Made by a program: the position numbers and the translations under genes
The notes under the pieces: generated by a model
The model's input: only the letters and a program-made list of their open reading frames with translations
What the model was told of the DNA's origin: nothing
The model's database searches: none
Source of the DNA: Oscillospiraceae bacterium HV4-5-C5C
GTDB lineage: Bacteria; Bacillota; Clostridia; Saccharofermentanales; Fastidiosipilaceae
Length of the DNA: 64,000 nt
NCBI GenBank assembly: GCA_012034405.1
Contig: JAAVLZ010000003.1
Coordinates: 124,001 to 188,000 of the forward strand
Direction of reading: 5' to 3'
Shown here: one piece after another, positions 34,629-44,105 of the stretch
Numbering within the stretch: the stretch's first letter is position 1
How the letters are laid out: each line of letters begins with the position of its first letter

Positions 34629-36700
34629 GACTCTGCCTGTTCCTCCTGCTCTCTGACCCACTCGTTCATTTGCTGCTCAAAGTCCAGCGCGGTTTGCAGC
34701 GGTATCTTCAGTTCCAGAGCTTTGTTAAATTTACTCCCGGCTTTATCTCCGTAGATCAGCAAATCTGTCTTGGAGCTGACTGTGCCTGTCACCTGTGCGC
34801 CGCAGGCGGAAAGCCGCTGCCCGGCCTGGCTGCGGCTTAAGGTAGGAAAGCTGCCGGTGAGTACGATGGTCTTCCCTGACCAGGGAGTGTCTGTCGCCCG
34901 CTCCTCCGGGCTCAGCTCCTCCGGTGGCCTGACCCCCAGTTCAGTCAGCTCATCCAGCATTTTCTGGTTTACCTCCGCTTTCATAAAACTATGCAGCGAA
35001 CGTGCTGAAATATCGCCAAAATCCGGCAGGCTCCTGAGCTGGTCCAAATCAGCTGCCTGGATCCGGGCCAGGCTGTGCAGCTGCCCCGCTAGCGTTTTGG
35101 CCGCCTGCAAGCCGATATGGCGAATCCCCAGCGAGGCGATAAAGTTAGCCAGCGGCCTGGTCTTGGACTGTTCTATCGCAGCTAAAAGCTTATCGACTGA
35201 TCTGTCCTTCAGGCCTTTTTGCTGCAGCAACGCTGACCGATGCAGTTTCAAGCGATAAAGATCGGCTATACTGTTCAGCAGCCCCATAGCCATCAGCCGT
35301 TTAATCAGCCCGCTGCCCAGACCGCTGATATCCATGCAATCCCGGGCCACAAAATGGTTGAGCCTGGACTCAAGCTGAGCCGGGCAGTCAGAACCGGTAC
35401 AATAGCTGGCTGCTTCACCGACTTCCCTGATGACCGGCGCACCGCAGGCCGGACAGCGTCGCGGCATCTCAAAGGCCGGTCTTAAGCTGGGCCGCTGTCC
35501 CTCAGCGATGCCGGTAACAGCCGGTATGACATCTCCGGCCTTAACAATTCTGACCAGGTCACCTTCCCGGATATCCTTCTCCCTGATGTAATCTTCATTA
35601 TGCAAGGTCGCCCGGGATATCAGGCTGCCAGCCAGCAAGACTGGCTCCAGTACCGCCAAAGGGGTCAGTTTGCCGGTCCGGCCGACCTGTACCTCAATCT
35701 TAAGCAAACGGGTAGTCTTGATTTCAGGCGGATATTTATAAGCCGCAGCCCAGCGAGGGGCTTTGCTGGTCTCCCCCATCAGATCACGCAGCCTGAGCTG
35801 ATCAACTTTCACCACTGCGCCATCTATACCGTAGGGCAGCAGGCCGCGCCGCTCCCCTATTTGCTTGATAGCCGCCAGCACCTCAGCATCACTGTGATAA
35901 GGGATACCCGCTTCAGCAGGTATCACTGGGAGCCCCAGCTCCCGGAGCCAATCTAACTCCTGATGGTGAGTCGTAAATGCTTTGCCTTGCAGCTGCTGAA
36001 TGTTGAAAATAAACAGTCCCAGCCTGCGCCGCCCGGTTACCTCAGGGTCCAGCTGGCGCAGTGAACCGGCCGCGGCGTTGCGCGGGTTGGCAAAGTGTTT
36101 TTGTCCGGCCTGATCCTGCTGCTGGTTGAGCGCCATAAAATCCGCTTCAGTCATGTAGATCTCACCGCGGACTTCAAGATAGGGGACGGCTTGCGGCAGC
36201 CGCTGAGGGATGCTCTCAAGGCGTTGAATATTAACCGTCACATCTTCCCCGATTAAACCGTCGCCGCGCGTTGACGCCCGTTTTAAAACGCCGTCTGCGT
36301 ATTCCAGGGATACAGAGAGGCCGTCAATTTTTTGCTCGACCACAAATTGAACCGGCTCGGAGGCGCCATTGTCCCTGGCCAATTTACGGGCGGTCTGCAG
36401 ATAATCGCACAGCTCAGCTTCACTGAAGTAATCAGTCAGGCTTTGCATGGGCACCTGATGCCTGACTTTAATAAATCCTCTGGCAGCCTTTCCGCCCACG
36501 CTATGAGTGGGTGATTGCGCGTCCGCCCACTCAGGATGCTGACGTTCAAGCTCGGCCAATTCACGCTGCAGCATATCATACTCGTAGTCTGAAATGACTG
36601 GCGCATCCTGATCATAATACAAGTGGTTATAATGCTCTATCAGCTGTCGCAGTTCGGCGAGATGGGATCGAGCCGCACGGTTTGCTGAACGGTCGTTCAT
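34625..36700 (-). CDS. ligA: NAD-dependent DNA ligase
   Basis: Seals nicks in replication and repair using NAD+. Domain order: Ia (about residues 1-70), adenylation domain with the AMP-lysine in VEQKIDGLS (Lys124), OB fold, four-cysteine zinc finger (CPACGAPV ... CTGSDCPAQ), helix-hairpin-helix repeats and a C-terminal BRCT domain (GKTIVLTGSFPTLSR). 691 residues, slightly longer than average. GGGGAGA before the ATG. It heads the unit ligA-membrane protein-HAD phosphatase. Confidence 0.97.
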   Translation of the reverse strand: MNDRSANRAARSHLAELRQLIEHYNHLYYDQDAPVISDYEYDMLQRELAELERQHPEWADAQSPTHSVGGKAARGFIKVRHQVPMQSLTDYFSEAELCDYLQTARKLARDNGASEPVQFVVEQKIDGLSVSLEYADGVLKRASTRGDGLIGEDVTVNIQRLESIPQRLPQAVPYLEVRGEIYMTEADFMALNQQQDQAGQKHFANPRNAAAGSLRQLDPEVTGRRRLGLFIFNIQQLQGKAFTTHHQELDWLRELGLPVIPAEAGIPYHSDAEVLAAIKQIGERRGLLPYGIDGAVVKVDQLRLRDLMGETSKAPRWAAAYKYPPEIKTTRLLKIEVQVGRTGKLTPLAVLEPVLLAGSLISRATLHNEDYIREKDIREGDLVRIVKAGDVIPAVTGIAEGQRPSLRPAFEMPRRCPACGAPVIREVGEAASYCTGSDCPAQLESRLNHFVARDCMDISGLGSGLIKRLMAMGLLNSIADLYRLKLHRSALLQQKGLKDRSVDKLLAAIEQSKTRPLANFIASLGIRHIGLQAAKTLAGQLHSLARIQAADLDQLRSLPDFGDISARSLHSFMKAEVNQKMLDELTELGVRPPEELSPEERATDTPWSGKTIVLTGSFPTLSRSQAGQRLSACGAQVTGTVSSKTDLLIYGDKAGSKFNKALELKIPLQTALDFEQQMNEWVREQEEQAES

Positions 36701-36718
36701 TGCTAAATCTCCCCAAGG

Positions 36719-36961
36719 TCATTCATCATACTCATAAGGGTCGGTTTCATCCAGCAGTTCCTTTAAAACCGCTAATTCCTCACCGGTAAAACTGATTCCT
36801 TTACCCATTTTATCATGCTCCGGGGACCAATCTCTGACATCAAATTTCGGCCGGCCGTTATTCCAGCGAACCACATTCAGTTCCCGGTTCCAATTCGACT
36901 TATTTGTGCTCAGGACTCCGATATGCTTAACGATTTCAAAGGTAAATTCTTGCTTTGCCAT
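36719..36961 (-). CDS. YdbC/PC4-type small ssDNA-binding protein
   Basis: An 80-residue protein of the YdbC (PC4-like) family that binds single-stranded DNA as a dimer. The family pattern is seen: EIVKHIGVLSTNKSNWNRELN, then RWNNGRPKFDVRDWSPEHDKMGKGISF in short form, then the C-terminal helix ELAVLKELLDE. GGAGG before the ATG. It lies 18 bases before ligA on the same strand, which fits a DNA metabolism unit. Confidence 0.88.
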   Translation of the reverse strand: MAKQEFTFEIVKHIGVLSTNKSNWNRELNVVRWNNGRPKFDVRDWSPEHDKMGKGISFTGEELAVLKELLDETDPYEYDE

Positions 36962-37011
36962 CTGTCAACCTCCAAGAGTTTTAGATCTATACCGGTAAAT
37001 CCGGTAGTGGA

Positions 37012-37020
37012 ATTATACCA
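37012..37020 (-). promoter_or_regulatory. Extended -10 promoter of the YdbC-like gene and ligA
   Basis: Minus-strand TGGTATAAT at 37012-37020 fits the extended -10 pattern, about 50 bases before the start. The -35 region is poor. Confidence 0.5.
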
Positions 37021-37132
37021 CACCCGGACCTGGTCACCCTTGTATAGGCAGCTATGCCAAATTGCTGTAAAATGGTAAACGGACTTTGTATAAAGCGACA
37101 AAGTAGCTTTCATTAGAAGAGGACGACTTACT

Positions 37133-38248
37133 ATGCGTATTAATCATGGAATGATTTATAACGGTGATTTTTGCCTTGAACCCAAAGACTTAATCCTGGA
37201 GAACGGCAAGATCAAGGCCATTTTAAAACCGGGAGCCCCTTATGCCAGGCAGCAGGATATCCTGAATGCCCGCGGTCTTAAAATTCTGCCGGGTTTAATT
37301 GATATACATATTCATGGATCCAGAGGATCGGACACCATGGATGGCACTCCGGAGGCGCTGCAGACGGTCAGCCGCCATCTGGCCAGTCAGGGCGTTACCG
37401 CCTTTTTACCGACGACCATGACCACCCCGATTGAGGAGCTCGAGCAGGCTTTCAATAATCATCCGGTCCTGGATGGTGCCCAGGCTTTGGGGTTTAATAT
37501 GGAAGGTCCCTTTATCAGCCCCAAAAAACGCGGGGCTCATCTTGAGTCCTGTATTCGCAAACCAACCGCGGGGGAGTTTTCTGATTATCTGAACCGGGCC
37601 AGAATCAAAGTGGTGACCATTGCGCCTGAGATGCCCGGAGCCCTGGATTTTATCTCTCAGTTTGGCAGTCAGGTAGTCTGCTCAATCGGACATACCACCG
37701 CAGATTATGATACGGCCATGGAGGCCATTCGCCGCGGCGCGCGCAGCCTGACCCACACCTTCAATGCTATGCCGCCGTTGTTGCACCGCGATCCGGGCGT
37801 GATCGGCGCGGCGGTAAAGTCAGGAATCTATGGCGAATTAATAGCCGATGGTGTCCACATTCATCCGGCGGTAGTTTATTGCGCCTACCGTCTTTTTGGC
37901 GATGAGCGGCTGATCCTGATTTCTGACGCTATGCGGGCAGCAGGCTTACCCGATGGGCAGTATGAACTGGGCGGTCAGCCGGTGCTGGTTGATCACGGTG
38001 TAGCCAGAACGGCAGACGGAACTATCGCCGGTGGTACTTCCAATGTCTGGATCGGTCTCAAAAATGCGGTAAGCTTTGGCATTCCTGAATCCAGTGCCGT
38101 TAAAATGGTGACCCGCAACCCCGCCCGTTTAATCGGCGAATATGATCATAAGGGCAGTATTGAAGAGGGAAAGGACGCGGATCTGATTTTACTGCGCGAG
38201 GATCTGGCACTGGAACATGTCATTATTGGCGGAAAGCGCTATGAATAA
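37133..38248 (+). CDS. nagA: N-acetylglucosamine-6-phosphate deacetylase
   Basis: Removes the acetyl group from GlcNAc-6-phosphate, giving glucosamine-6-phosphate for NagB (encoded at 43.3 kb). An amidohydrolase fold; the motifs LPGLIDIHIHGSRG (metal site), NMEGPFISPKKRGAH, GHTTADYDTA, THTFNAMPPLLHRDPG and ISDAMRAAG are all typical. 371 residues, normal. The RBS is weak (AGAGGAC). The downstream phosphoesterase overlaps its end by 8 bases. Unlike in many operons, nagA and nagB are on opposite strands, 5 kb apart. Confidence 0.95.
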   Translation: MRINHGMIYNGDFCLEPKDLILENGKIKAILKPGAPYARQQDILNARGLKILPGLIDIHIHGSRGSDTMDGTPEALQTVSRHLASQGVTAFLPTTMTTPIEELEQAFNNHPVLDGAQALGFNMEGPFISPKKRGAHLESCIRKPTAGEFSDYLNRARIKVVTIAPEMPGALDFISQFGSQVVCSIGHTTADYDTAMEAIRRGARSLTHTFNAMPPLLHRDPGVIGAAVKSGIYGELIADGVHIHPAVVYCAYRLFGDERLILISDAMRAAGLPDGQYELGGQPVLVDHGVARTADGTIAGGTSNVWIGLKNAVSFGIPESSAVKMVTRNPARLIGEYDHKGSIEEGKDADLILLREDLALEHVIIGGKRYE

Positions 38249-39200
38249 GGCCCTGCTCGCGCTTCTTGTTTTGCTTCTTGCGACAGCCGTCATATTGTTA
38301 GCCTGGGCTATTGCAGAGCCGCATCTGCTGGACACGGATTATTTCAGACTGGGACCGAAGGGCAAGAGTCAGCGGCTCAGGCTTTCCGCTGCGTCCGCCA
38401 GACCCGCGCAGCGGGATGCTTCCTCGCTGCGGCTGGCATTCTTTTCCGATGCACACGCCAGATTTCTCTTTATCCCGGTCAGGCAGTTGTTAGCCCGGAT
38501 CAGGCAGGCCGGCGTTGATGCGGTCGTGTTTGGCGGTGACTTTTCATCTTCTGAACATGATCTGCCCAAAGCAATGCGCTATATGCGGGAGCTGGCCGCC
38601 GGCCTCAGCGAAGCCGGGATTCCGCTGCTGGGCGTTATGGGCAATCATGACGAGTATCTGAGCCGTGATACAGCTGAACAAACCGGTCTCATTTTATTAT
38701 CCAATGATTCGGTTCTGCTGCCGGCAGCCGATGGCAAGCCCTGGCTACTTACCGGACTTCAGGATCTGAAGCTGGGTACAGCTGATCTGACCCGCGGACT
38801 GGCTACCTGGCATAGCGCGGCTGCTCGTTTATTACGGCCGGCTGAACAACAGACAATTGAGGGCCGCCCGGCCCAATTACCGGCTACGCCGGAGCAGATC
38901 CCGGCTAACCGGCGGATCGTGCTGGCTCATAATCCGGATACTATTTTAAGCTTACCGGAGGGCCTTTTTTCCTGGGTTTTATCCGGGCATTTTCACGGCG
39001 GCCAGATCCGCCTGCCTTTCAGACTGGAATACAAGATGCTGCGCCATGACCGTCTTTGTAAGCAGGGCTACGATCAGGGCCCTTATACCTGGCATAAGTC
39101 AGGACTGTTTATCTCCCGTGGCTTAGGTTGTGTGCTGCTGCCTTTCCGATTCCTGTCCAGACCTGAACTGAGCATCCTGGAATTCTCCCCGGATCGGTAA
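38241..39200 (+). CDS. Membrane-anchored metallophosphoesterase (YkuE-like)
   Basis: Calcineurin-like phosphoesterase with an N-terminal membrane anchor (about residues 2-25). The dimetal motifs are FFSDAHARF, FGGDFSSSE, MGNHDEY, LAHNPD and LSGHFHGGQIRLP. 319 residues. Related proteins act on cell-wall or lipid-linked substrates at the outer face of the membrane; the exact substrate is not known here. The start ATG 38241 lies inside the end of nagA (8-base overlap) with GGAAAG upstream; the two genes are probably coupled. Confidence 0.88.
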   Translation: MNKALLALLVLLLATAVILLAWAIAEPHLLDTDYFRLGPKGKSQRLRLSAASARPAQRDASSLRLAFFSDAHARFLFIPVRQLLARIRQAGVDAVVFGGDFSSSEHDLPKAMRYMRELAAGLSEAGIPLLGVMGNHDEYLSRDTAEQTGLILLSNDSVLLPAADGKPWLLTGLQDLKLGTADLTRGLATWHSAAARLLRPAEQQTIEGRPAQLPATPEQIPANRRIVLAHNPDTILSLPEGLFSWVLSGHFHGGQIRLPFRLEYKMLRHDRLCKQGYDQGPYTWHKSGLFISRGLGCVLLPFRFLSRPELSILEFSPDR

Positions 39201-39264
39201 GCTTGGACCTGTCCAGGGCAGGTCGGTCCGTCCTTTCTCAAAGCATTGCATAAGCTGAAGTCAG

Positions 39265-39301
39265 CAAAAAAGGACCGCCGGAATCCAGTTCCGGCGGTCC
39301 T
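39265..39301 (-). terminator. Terminator of fba, probably shared with the nagA unit
   Basis: A perfect 13-bp stem (39271-39283 with 39289-39301) lies between the two convergent units. The minus strand has a run of six Ts after it. Confidence 0.9.
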
Positions 39302-39326
39302 AATAAGTTTAACAGCAAGCTTTGAT

Positions 39327-40262
39327 TCAGGCCTTGTCAGCGCAGCCCAAAACTTCCTTGATCTTGTGTTCCACTACCGCTTTGATGTTGCTGCGGGCGT
39401 CGCCTAAGTACTGACGCGGATCAAAATGATCCGGATGCTCCGCAAAATGCTTGCGGATAGAAGCAGTCATCGCCAGGCGCAGGTCAGAATCAATGTTGAT
39501 CTTGCAGACAGCCATGCTGGCCGCCTGGCGCAGCATATCCTCAGGAATGCCGATAGCATCCGGCATTTTGCCGCCAAACTCATTGATGATCTTTACATAT
39601 TCAGGCATAACCGAGCTGGCGCCATGCAGAACAATGGGGAAACCGGGCAGGCGCTGGCTGACTTCTTTCAGAATATCAAAGCGCAGCTGGGGTTTCTGGC
39701 CGGGCTTGAATTTATAAGCGCCGTGGCTGGTGCCAATGGCAATGGCCAGGGAATCCACTCCGGTACGGGTAACAAAGTCCTGGACTTCTTCCGGACGGGT
39801 GTAGGAGGCATCCTCAGCACTCACATTGACCTTATCTTCAATGCCAGCCAGCCGGCCTAATTCACCTTCAACCACAACCCCTTTGCTATGGGCGTACTCC
39901 ACAACTTGACGGGTTAACTTAATATTTTCCTCATAAGGGAGATGAGAGCCATCAATCATCACTGAGGTAAAGCCATCCTCAATACAGCTCTGGCACAGTT
40001 CAAAGCTGTCACCATGATCCAGATGAAGAACAATGGGCAGGCCGGTCTCAATGACCGCTGCCTCAACCAGCTTCTTCAAGTAAGTACGGTTGGCATACTT
40101 ACGGGCGCCGGAAGAAACCTGCAGGATCAGCGGAGCATTCAGCTCTTTGCCAGCTTCAGTAATGCCCTGAATGATTTCCATGTTGTTGACATTGAAGGCA
40201 CCGATGGCGTAACCGCCTTCGTAAGCTTTTTTAAACATCTCAGTTGAAGTAACTAATGGCAT
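39327..40262 (-). CDS. fba: Class II fructose-1,6-bisphosphate aldolase
   Basis: Zinc enzyme splitting fructose-1,6-bisphosphate in glycolysis and making it in gluconeogenesis. Family blocks: GYAIGAFNVNNMEIIQGI, metal histidines in VLHLDHGDSFE, VEGELGRLAG, IAIGTSHGAYKF and PIVLHGASSV. 311 residues, typical of the class IIB Firmicute type. AAGGAGAG lies before the ATG. It has its own promoter and a 5' hairpin/operator-like dyad. Confidence 0.97.
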   Translation of the reverse strand: MPLVTSTEMFKKAYEGGYAIGAFNVNNMEIIQGITEAGKELNAPLILQVSSGARKYANRTYLKKLVEAAVIETGLPIVLHLDHGDSFELCQSCIEDGFTSVMIDGSHLPYEENIKLTRQVVEYAHSKGVVVEGELGRLAGIEDKVNVSAEDASYTRPEEVQDFVTRTGVDSLAIAIGTSHGAYKFKPGQKPQLRFDILKEVSQRLPGFPIVLHGASSVMPEYVKIINEFGGKMPDAIGIPEDMLRQAASMAVCKINIDSDLRLAMTASIRKHFAEHPDHFDPRQYLGDARSNIKAVVEHKIKEVLGCADKA

Positions 40263-40318
40263 ATGTTTCTCTCCTTAGTTCTTATTGACTGCCAGCCTAT
40301 AAAATAAAACCCGCAGCT

Positions 40319-40377
40319 CCGTTTGCTATAATGATTACAAACGGTATTATTTTACTGATACTTAACGCCCGCGTCAA
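40319..40377 (-). promoter_or_regulatory. Promoter of fba with a downstream dyad
   Basis: Minus-strand TTGACG (40372-40377), 17-base spacer and TAAAAT (40349-40354). The inverted repeat CCGTTTG (40319-40325) / CAAACGG (40338-40344) with a 12-base spacer starts about at the transcription start. It could be an operator or a stabilising 5' mRNA hairpin. Confidence 0.7.
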
Positions 40378-40385
40378 TGGATGAC

Positions 40386-43055
40386 TTAAGGTTCACTATA
40401 CGCTTTAAGCCGGTCCTGCAGGGTCAGCCTGACCTGGCGGGCTTGCTCCAGTTTCTCCCGCTCTTTGTCCACGACCGCGGCAGGGGCTCTGGATACAAAT
40501 GATTCATTAGCCAGCTTTTGCCCCAGCCGGTCAATTTCCGCTGCATTTTTTTCCAGTTCGGCCTGCAGCCGCTGTTTTTCCTGGGCCAGATCCACTAACT
40601 GTTCCAGTGGCAGATAGAGTTCGGCACCTGGGACCACGGCCGTAACCGCATGTACACTGATCCCGGTTTTGTCCTTTTGTGTGCTGACTGAGCTGACCTG
40701 AGCCAGGCGGTCCAGATAAGGGCGTGACTGAGCAAATAATGCTGACAGGGCCGGATTATCTGTCACGACAATCAGATCAGCTTTCCGGCTGGGTTTAACA
40801 TTCAGGTTCAATCTGATATTCCGGATCTGGCGGGTAGCGCTCATAATCAAATCCATCAGTTGTTCACTGGCGCGGTCCTGCCACTCCGGATGCGAGTCCG
40901 GCCAGTCTGACAGCATGATTGATTCCGCCGCCTGACTGAGGCTGGTAGCTGGTAAATCTGAATAGATCGTCTCTGTTACAAAGGGCATAATGGGGTGCAG
41001 CAACTGCATCGCGCGTCTCAGAACCGTACATAAGACAAAACGGGCTTCAAGCGGCCCTGCCGGGAGGTCCCCATACAGGCGCGGTTTAACCATTTCAAGA
41101 TACCAGTCGCAGAATTCCTCCCAGATAAAGTTATAGATTTTAGCCAGGGCCACGCCAAACTCAAATTTTTCCAGGTTCAGGTTGATTTCTTCCGTCACCT
41201 GATTCAGCCGGGATAAGATCCAGCGGTCCTCTAACTGAAAAGCCTGCGGATTGACCTGACTGAAGTCAAGCTCATCCGGTAAGTTCATCACCACAAAACG
41301 ATAGGCATTCCACATTTTATTGATAAACGCGCGGCCGCTTTCCAGCAGCTGAGGCTGATAACGCTGATCATTGCCAGGAGCAGTTCCGTTAATCAAGGCA
41401 AAGCGCAGGGCGTCGGCGCCGTACTGGTCGATGATTTCCAGAGGATCAATGCCGTTACCTAATGACTTGGACATTTTCCGGCCTTCAGCATCCCGTACAA
41501 TGCCATGCATTAATACTTTACGGAACGGTACCTGGCCGGTTTGCTCCAGACCGGAAAAGATCATCCGGGCTACCCAGAAAAAGATGATATCATAGCCTGT
41601 AACCAGCACATCAGTGGGATAATAATACCCCAGTTCCGGAGTCTGATCCGGCCAGCCCAGGGTTGAAAACGGCCATAGCGCTGAGCTGAACCACGTATCC
41701 AAAGTATCCGGGTCCTGCTTAAAGCTGTGCCCTCCGCACTGCGGACAAGTATCAGGCTGGCTCGCGGCAATCACCGTCTCCCCGCAATCCTGGCAGTAAT
41801 AGGCCGGAATCCGATGCCCCCACCAGAGCTGACGGCTGATACACCAATCCTTAATATGATCCATCCAGTTAAAGTAGGTCTTACTGAAGCGCTCCGGTAC
41901 AAATTTAATCTGTCCGGTTTTTACTGCTTCAATAGCAGGCTTAGCCAGGGGTTCCATTTTTACGAACCACTGTTTGGAGCAGCGAGGCTCCACCGTAGTG
42001 CCACAGCGCTGGCAAGTTCCTACGTGATGCTGATATGGTTCGATCTTTTCAATTAGGTCCTGCTTTTGCAGGTCGCTCACTACCGCTTTTCTGGCCTCTT
42101 CCCGGCTCATTCCGCTGTAGCGGTCAAATCCGGGTACAATGTGAGCGTCATCCGTCATCACATTGATAAGGGGCAACTGATGTCGCAAACCAACTTCATA
42201 GTCGTTAGGATCATGCGCCGGGGTTATTTTTACCACCCCGGTACCAAAATCGGGGTCGACATAGCTGTCTTGAATAATTGGAATAACCCGGTCAGTTAAA
42301 GGCAGCCGCACATGACAGCCGGCCAGATCCTGATACCGCCCGTCCTCCGGATTGACCGCTACCGCGGTATCGCCCAGCAGGGTTTCCGGTCTGGTTGTCG
42401 CCAGAACCAGATAACCAGGCTTTTCAACAAGCGGATAGCGCAGATGCCACAAAAAGCTGGCCTGATCCTCATACACGACTTCAATATCTGAAATAGAGGT
42501 CAGACAGGACGGGCACCAATTGATGATCCGTTCGCCTCGATAAATCAGGCCTTTATGGTAAAGATCCATAAATACCGTCTGCACCGCGCGGCTCAGACCT
42601 TCATCCATTGTAAAACGCTGCCGGTCCCAGTCACAAGAGCAACCCAGGCGCTGCAGCTGACTGACAATCCTGTCTCCATAAGTTTTTTTCCAGGCCCAGG
42701 CCCTCGTTAAAAATGCTTCCCGGCCCAAGTCCGCTTTACTGAGGCCTTCCTGTTTAAGGCTGTCCACAATTTTAGCTTCAGTCGCAATAGAAGCGTGGTC
42801 CGTGCCAGGTTGCCATAAAACCGCCTCACCCTGCATGCGGTGCCAGCGGGTCAGGATATCCTGTAAAGTATTATCCAGCGCGTGGCCCATATGCAGCTGC
42901 CCGGTGATGTTAGGCGGAGGCATAACAATACAGAAAGGTTTTTTAGCCGGATCCACTTTGCCGGTAAAGTAGCCGGCGGCCTCCCACCGCTGATATAATT
43001 GGGCTTCCGCCTGGTCAAATTCAAAGGTTTTACTCACATGATCAATTCTTGCCAT
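40386..43055 (-). CDS. valS: Valyl-tRNA synthetase
   Basis: Charges tRNA-Val; class I synthetase. HIGH-type signature PPPNITGQLHMGHALD is near residue 45, the editing domain carries ATTRPETLLGDTAV, the zinc-like cysteines are in CQRCGTTVEPRCSKQW and CPQCGG, the KMSKS signature is GRKMSKSLGNG, and a C-terminal coiled coil follows (LVDLAQEKQRLQAELEK). 889 residues, typical. CGGAGG precedes the ATG. No T-box leader can be found in the short gap upstream, which is unusual for a Firmicute valS. Confidence 0.97.
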   Translation of the reverse strand: MARIDHVSKTFEFDQAEAQLYQRWEAAGYFTGKVDPAKKPFCIVMPPPNITGQLHMGHALDNTLQDILTRWHRMQGEAVLWQPGTDHASIATEAKIVDSLKQEGLSKADLGREAFLTRAWAWKKTYGDRIVSQLQRLGCSCDWDRQRFTMDEGLSRAVQTVFMDLYHKGLIYRGERIINWCPSCLTSISDIEVVYEDQASFLWHLRYPLVEKPGYLVLATTRPETLLGDTAVAVNPEDGRYQDLAGCHVRLPLTDRVIPIIQDSYVDPDFGTGVVKITPAHDPNDYEVGLRHQLPLINVMTDDAHIVPGFDRYSGMSREEARKAVVSDLQKQDLIEKIEPYQHHVGTCQRCGTTVEPRCSKQWFVKMEPLAKPAIEAVKTGQIKFVPERFSKTYFNWMDHIKDWCISRQLWWGHRIPAYYCQDCGETVIAASQPDTCPQCGGHSFKQDPDTLDTWFSSALWPFSTLGWPDQTPELGYYYPTDVLVTGYDIIFFWVARMIFSGLEQTGQVPFRKVLMHGIVRDAEGRKMSKSLGNGIDPLEIIDQYGADALRFALINGTAPGNDQRYQPQLLESGRAFINKMWNAYRFVVMNLPDELDFSQVNPQAFQLEDRWILSRLNQVTEEINLNLEKFEFGVALAKIYNFIWEEFCDWYLEMVKPRLYGDLPAGPLEARFVLCTVLRRAMQLLHPIMPFVTETIYSDLPATSLSQAAESIMLSDWPDSHPEWQDRASEQLMDLIMSATRQIRNIRLNLNVKPSRKADLIVVTDNPALSALFAQSRPYLDRLAQVSSVSTQKDKTGISVHAVTAVVPGAELYLPLEQLVDLAQEKQRLQAELEKNAAEIDRLGQKLANESFVSRAPAAVVDKEREKLEQARQVRLTLQDRLKAYSEP

Positions 43056-43112
43056 AATGGCCTCCGATTAATAGGCGCTTTGAGGCACAGAAAATGCCGG
43101 TTGGCCTGAGAT

Positions 43113-43155
43113 TTGAAAAAGGACCGCAGTCTTTTCAGGAACACGGTCCTTTTAA
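43113..43155 (-). terminator. Terminator of nagB
   Basis: AAAAGGACCG (43117-43126) pairs with CGGTCCTTTT (43144-43153); on the minus strand it runs into TTTTTC. It lies between nagB and valS. Confidence 0.85.
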
Positions 43156-43270
43156 GGACAATCAAATGATCTCAGACAGAGGCAACAAGGTTAGTTCTGC
43201 TCCTGCTGTCCGCATATAACTGGTCTGACACCAGCTGAACTGCCTGGGAAACCAGCCCCAGGTGGGCGTT

Positions 43271-43999
43271 TTAGGATAACAAAGCAGCAGCGTCACGGTC
43301 CAGCAGGATCGTAACACTTGGGTGCAGCTGTAAGATAGAAGCCTGGCAAAGCGGATCAATATTGCCTTCAACCATAGCCTTAACCGCCTCAGCTTTACTG
43401 GAGCCGGTAGCAACCAGGATAATTTTTGCCGCATCCATTATGGTGCCGATTCCCATGCTCAGAGCCTGGCGGGGTACCTGATCCGGATCCGCAAAAAATC
43501 TGGCATTGGCATTAATGGTGTTCTCAGTCAGTTCCACTACATGCGTGGCTTTTTGAAAAAATGAATCCGGCTCATTAAAACCAATATGACCATTGCGACC
43601 CAGACCTAAGAGTTGAAGGTCCATGCCGCCGGCCTCAGCGATCGCCTGCTCATAGCGCTCACACTCAGCCACCGGATCATCCACGGTGCCATCCGGAATA
43701 TTGATATTTTCAGCCTGAACATTTACCTGGCTGAATAGATGCTCCAGCATAAAATGATAATAGCTCTGATCATTATCTTTGGATAAGCCCAGATACTCAT
43801 CCAAGTTAAATGTGGTGGTTTCAGCAAAAGAAATGACCCCGTCCTCATAAAGGCGGATCAGCTGGTCATAAACACCAATCGGCGTACTACCGGTGGGCAG
43901 ACCAAGTACAGACTGAGGGTCTTCCAATAACTGGGCGGCGACAAGATTTGCTCCCGCTTTAGCCACCTGATCGGCATTCTCAAAAATTTGAATAATCAT
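43271..43999 (-). CDS. nagB: Glucosamine-6-phosphate deaminase
   Basis: Converts glucosamine-6-phosphate to fructose-6-phosphate and ammonia, the step after NagA. Family blocks: VLGLPTGSTPIGVYD, TFNLDEYLGL (catalytic Asp), QLLGLGRNGHIGFNEP (catalytic His) and QALSMGIGTIMDA. 242 residues, the short Bacillus type. The ATG at 43999 has GGAGG upstream; 7 more codons upstream are open. Two overlapping TATAAT-like elements in the upstream 100 bases suggest its own promoter. Confidence 0.95.
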   Translation of the reverse strand: MIIQIFENADQVAKAGANLVAAQLLEDPQSVLGLPTGSTPIGVYDQLIRLYEDGVISFAETTTFNLDEYLGLSKDNDQSYYHFMLEHLFSQVNVQAENINIPDGTVDDPVAECERYEQAIAEAGGMDLQLLGLGRNGHIGFNEPDSFFQKATHVVELTENTINANARFFADPDQVPRQALSMGIGTIMDAAKIILVATGSSKAEAVKAMVEGNIDPLCQASILQLHPSVTILLDRDAAALLS

Positions 44000-44105
44000 G
44001 GCTTCCTCCAAACAGTTCATTCAGCGTTAAAAATCAGTCTCAACTGTCAGTCTCTGATTATAACAGATTATACGTACAAATACTGCCGCCAGACTTGGCA
44101 TTTAC

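Noticed and set aside
43162-43434. Open frame of 90 codons overlapping nagB
   Set aside because: A shadow of nagB in another frame with no start signal.
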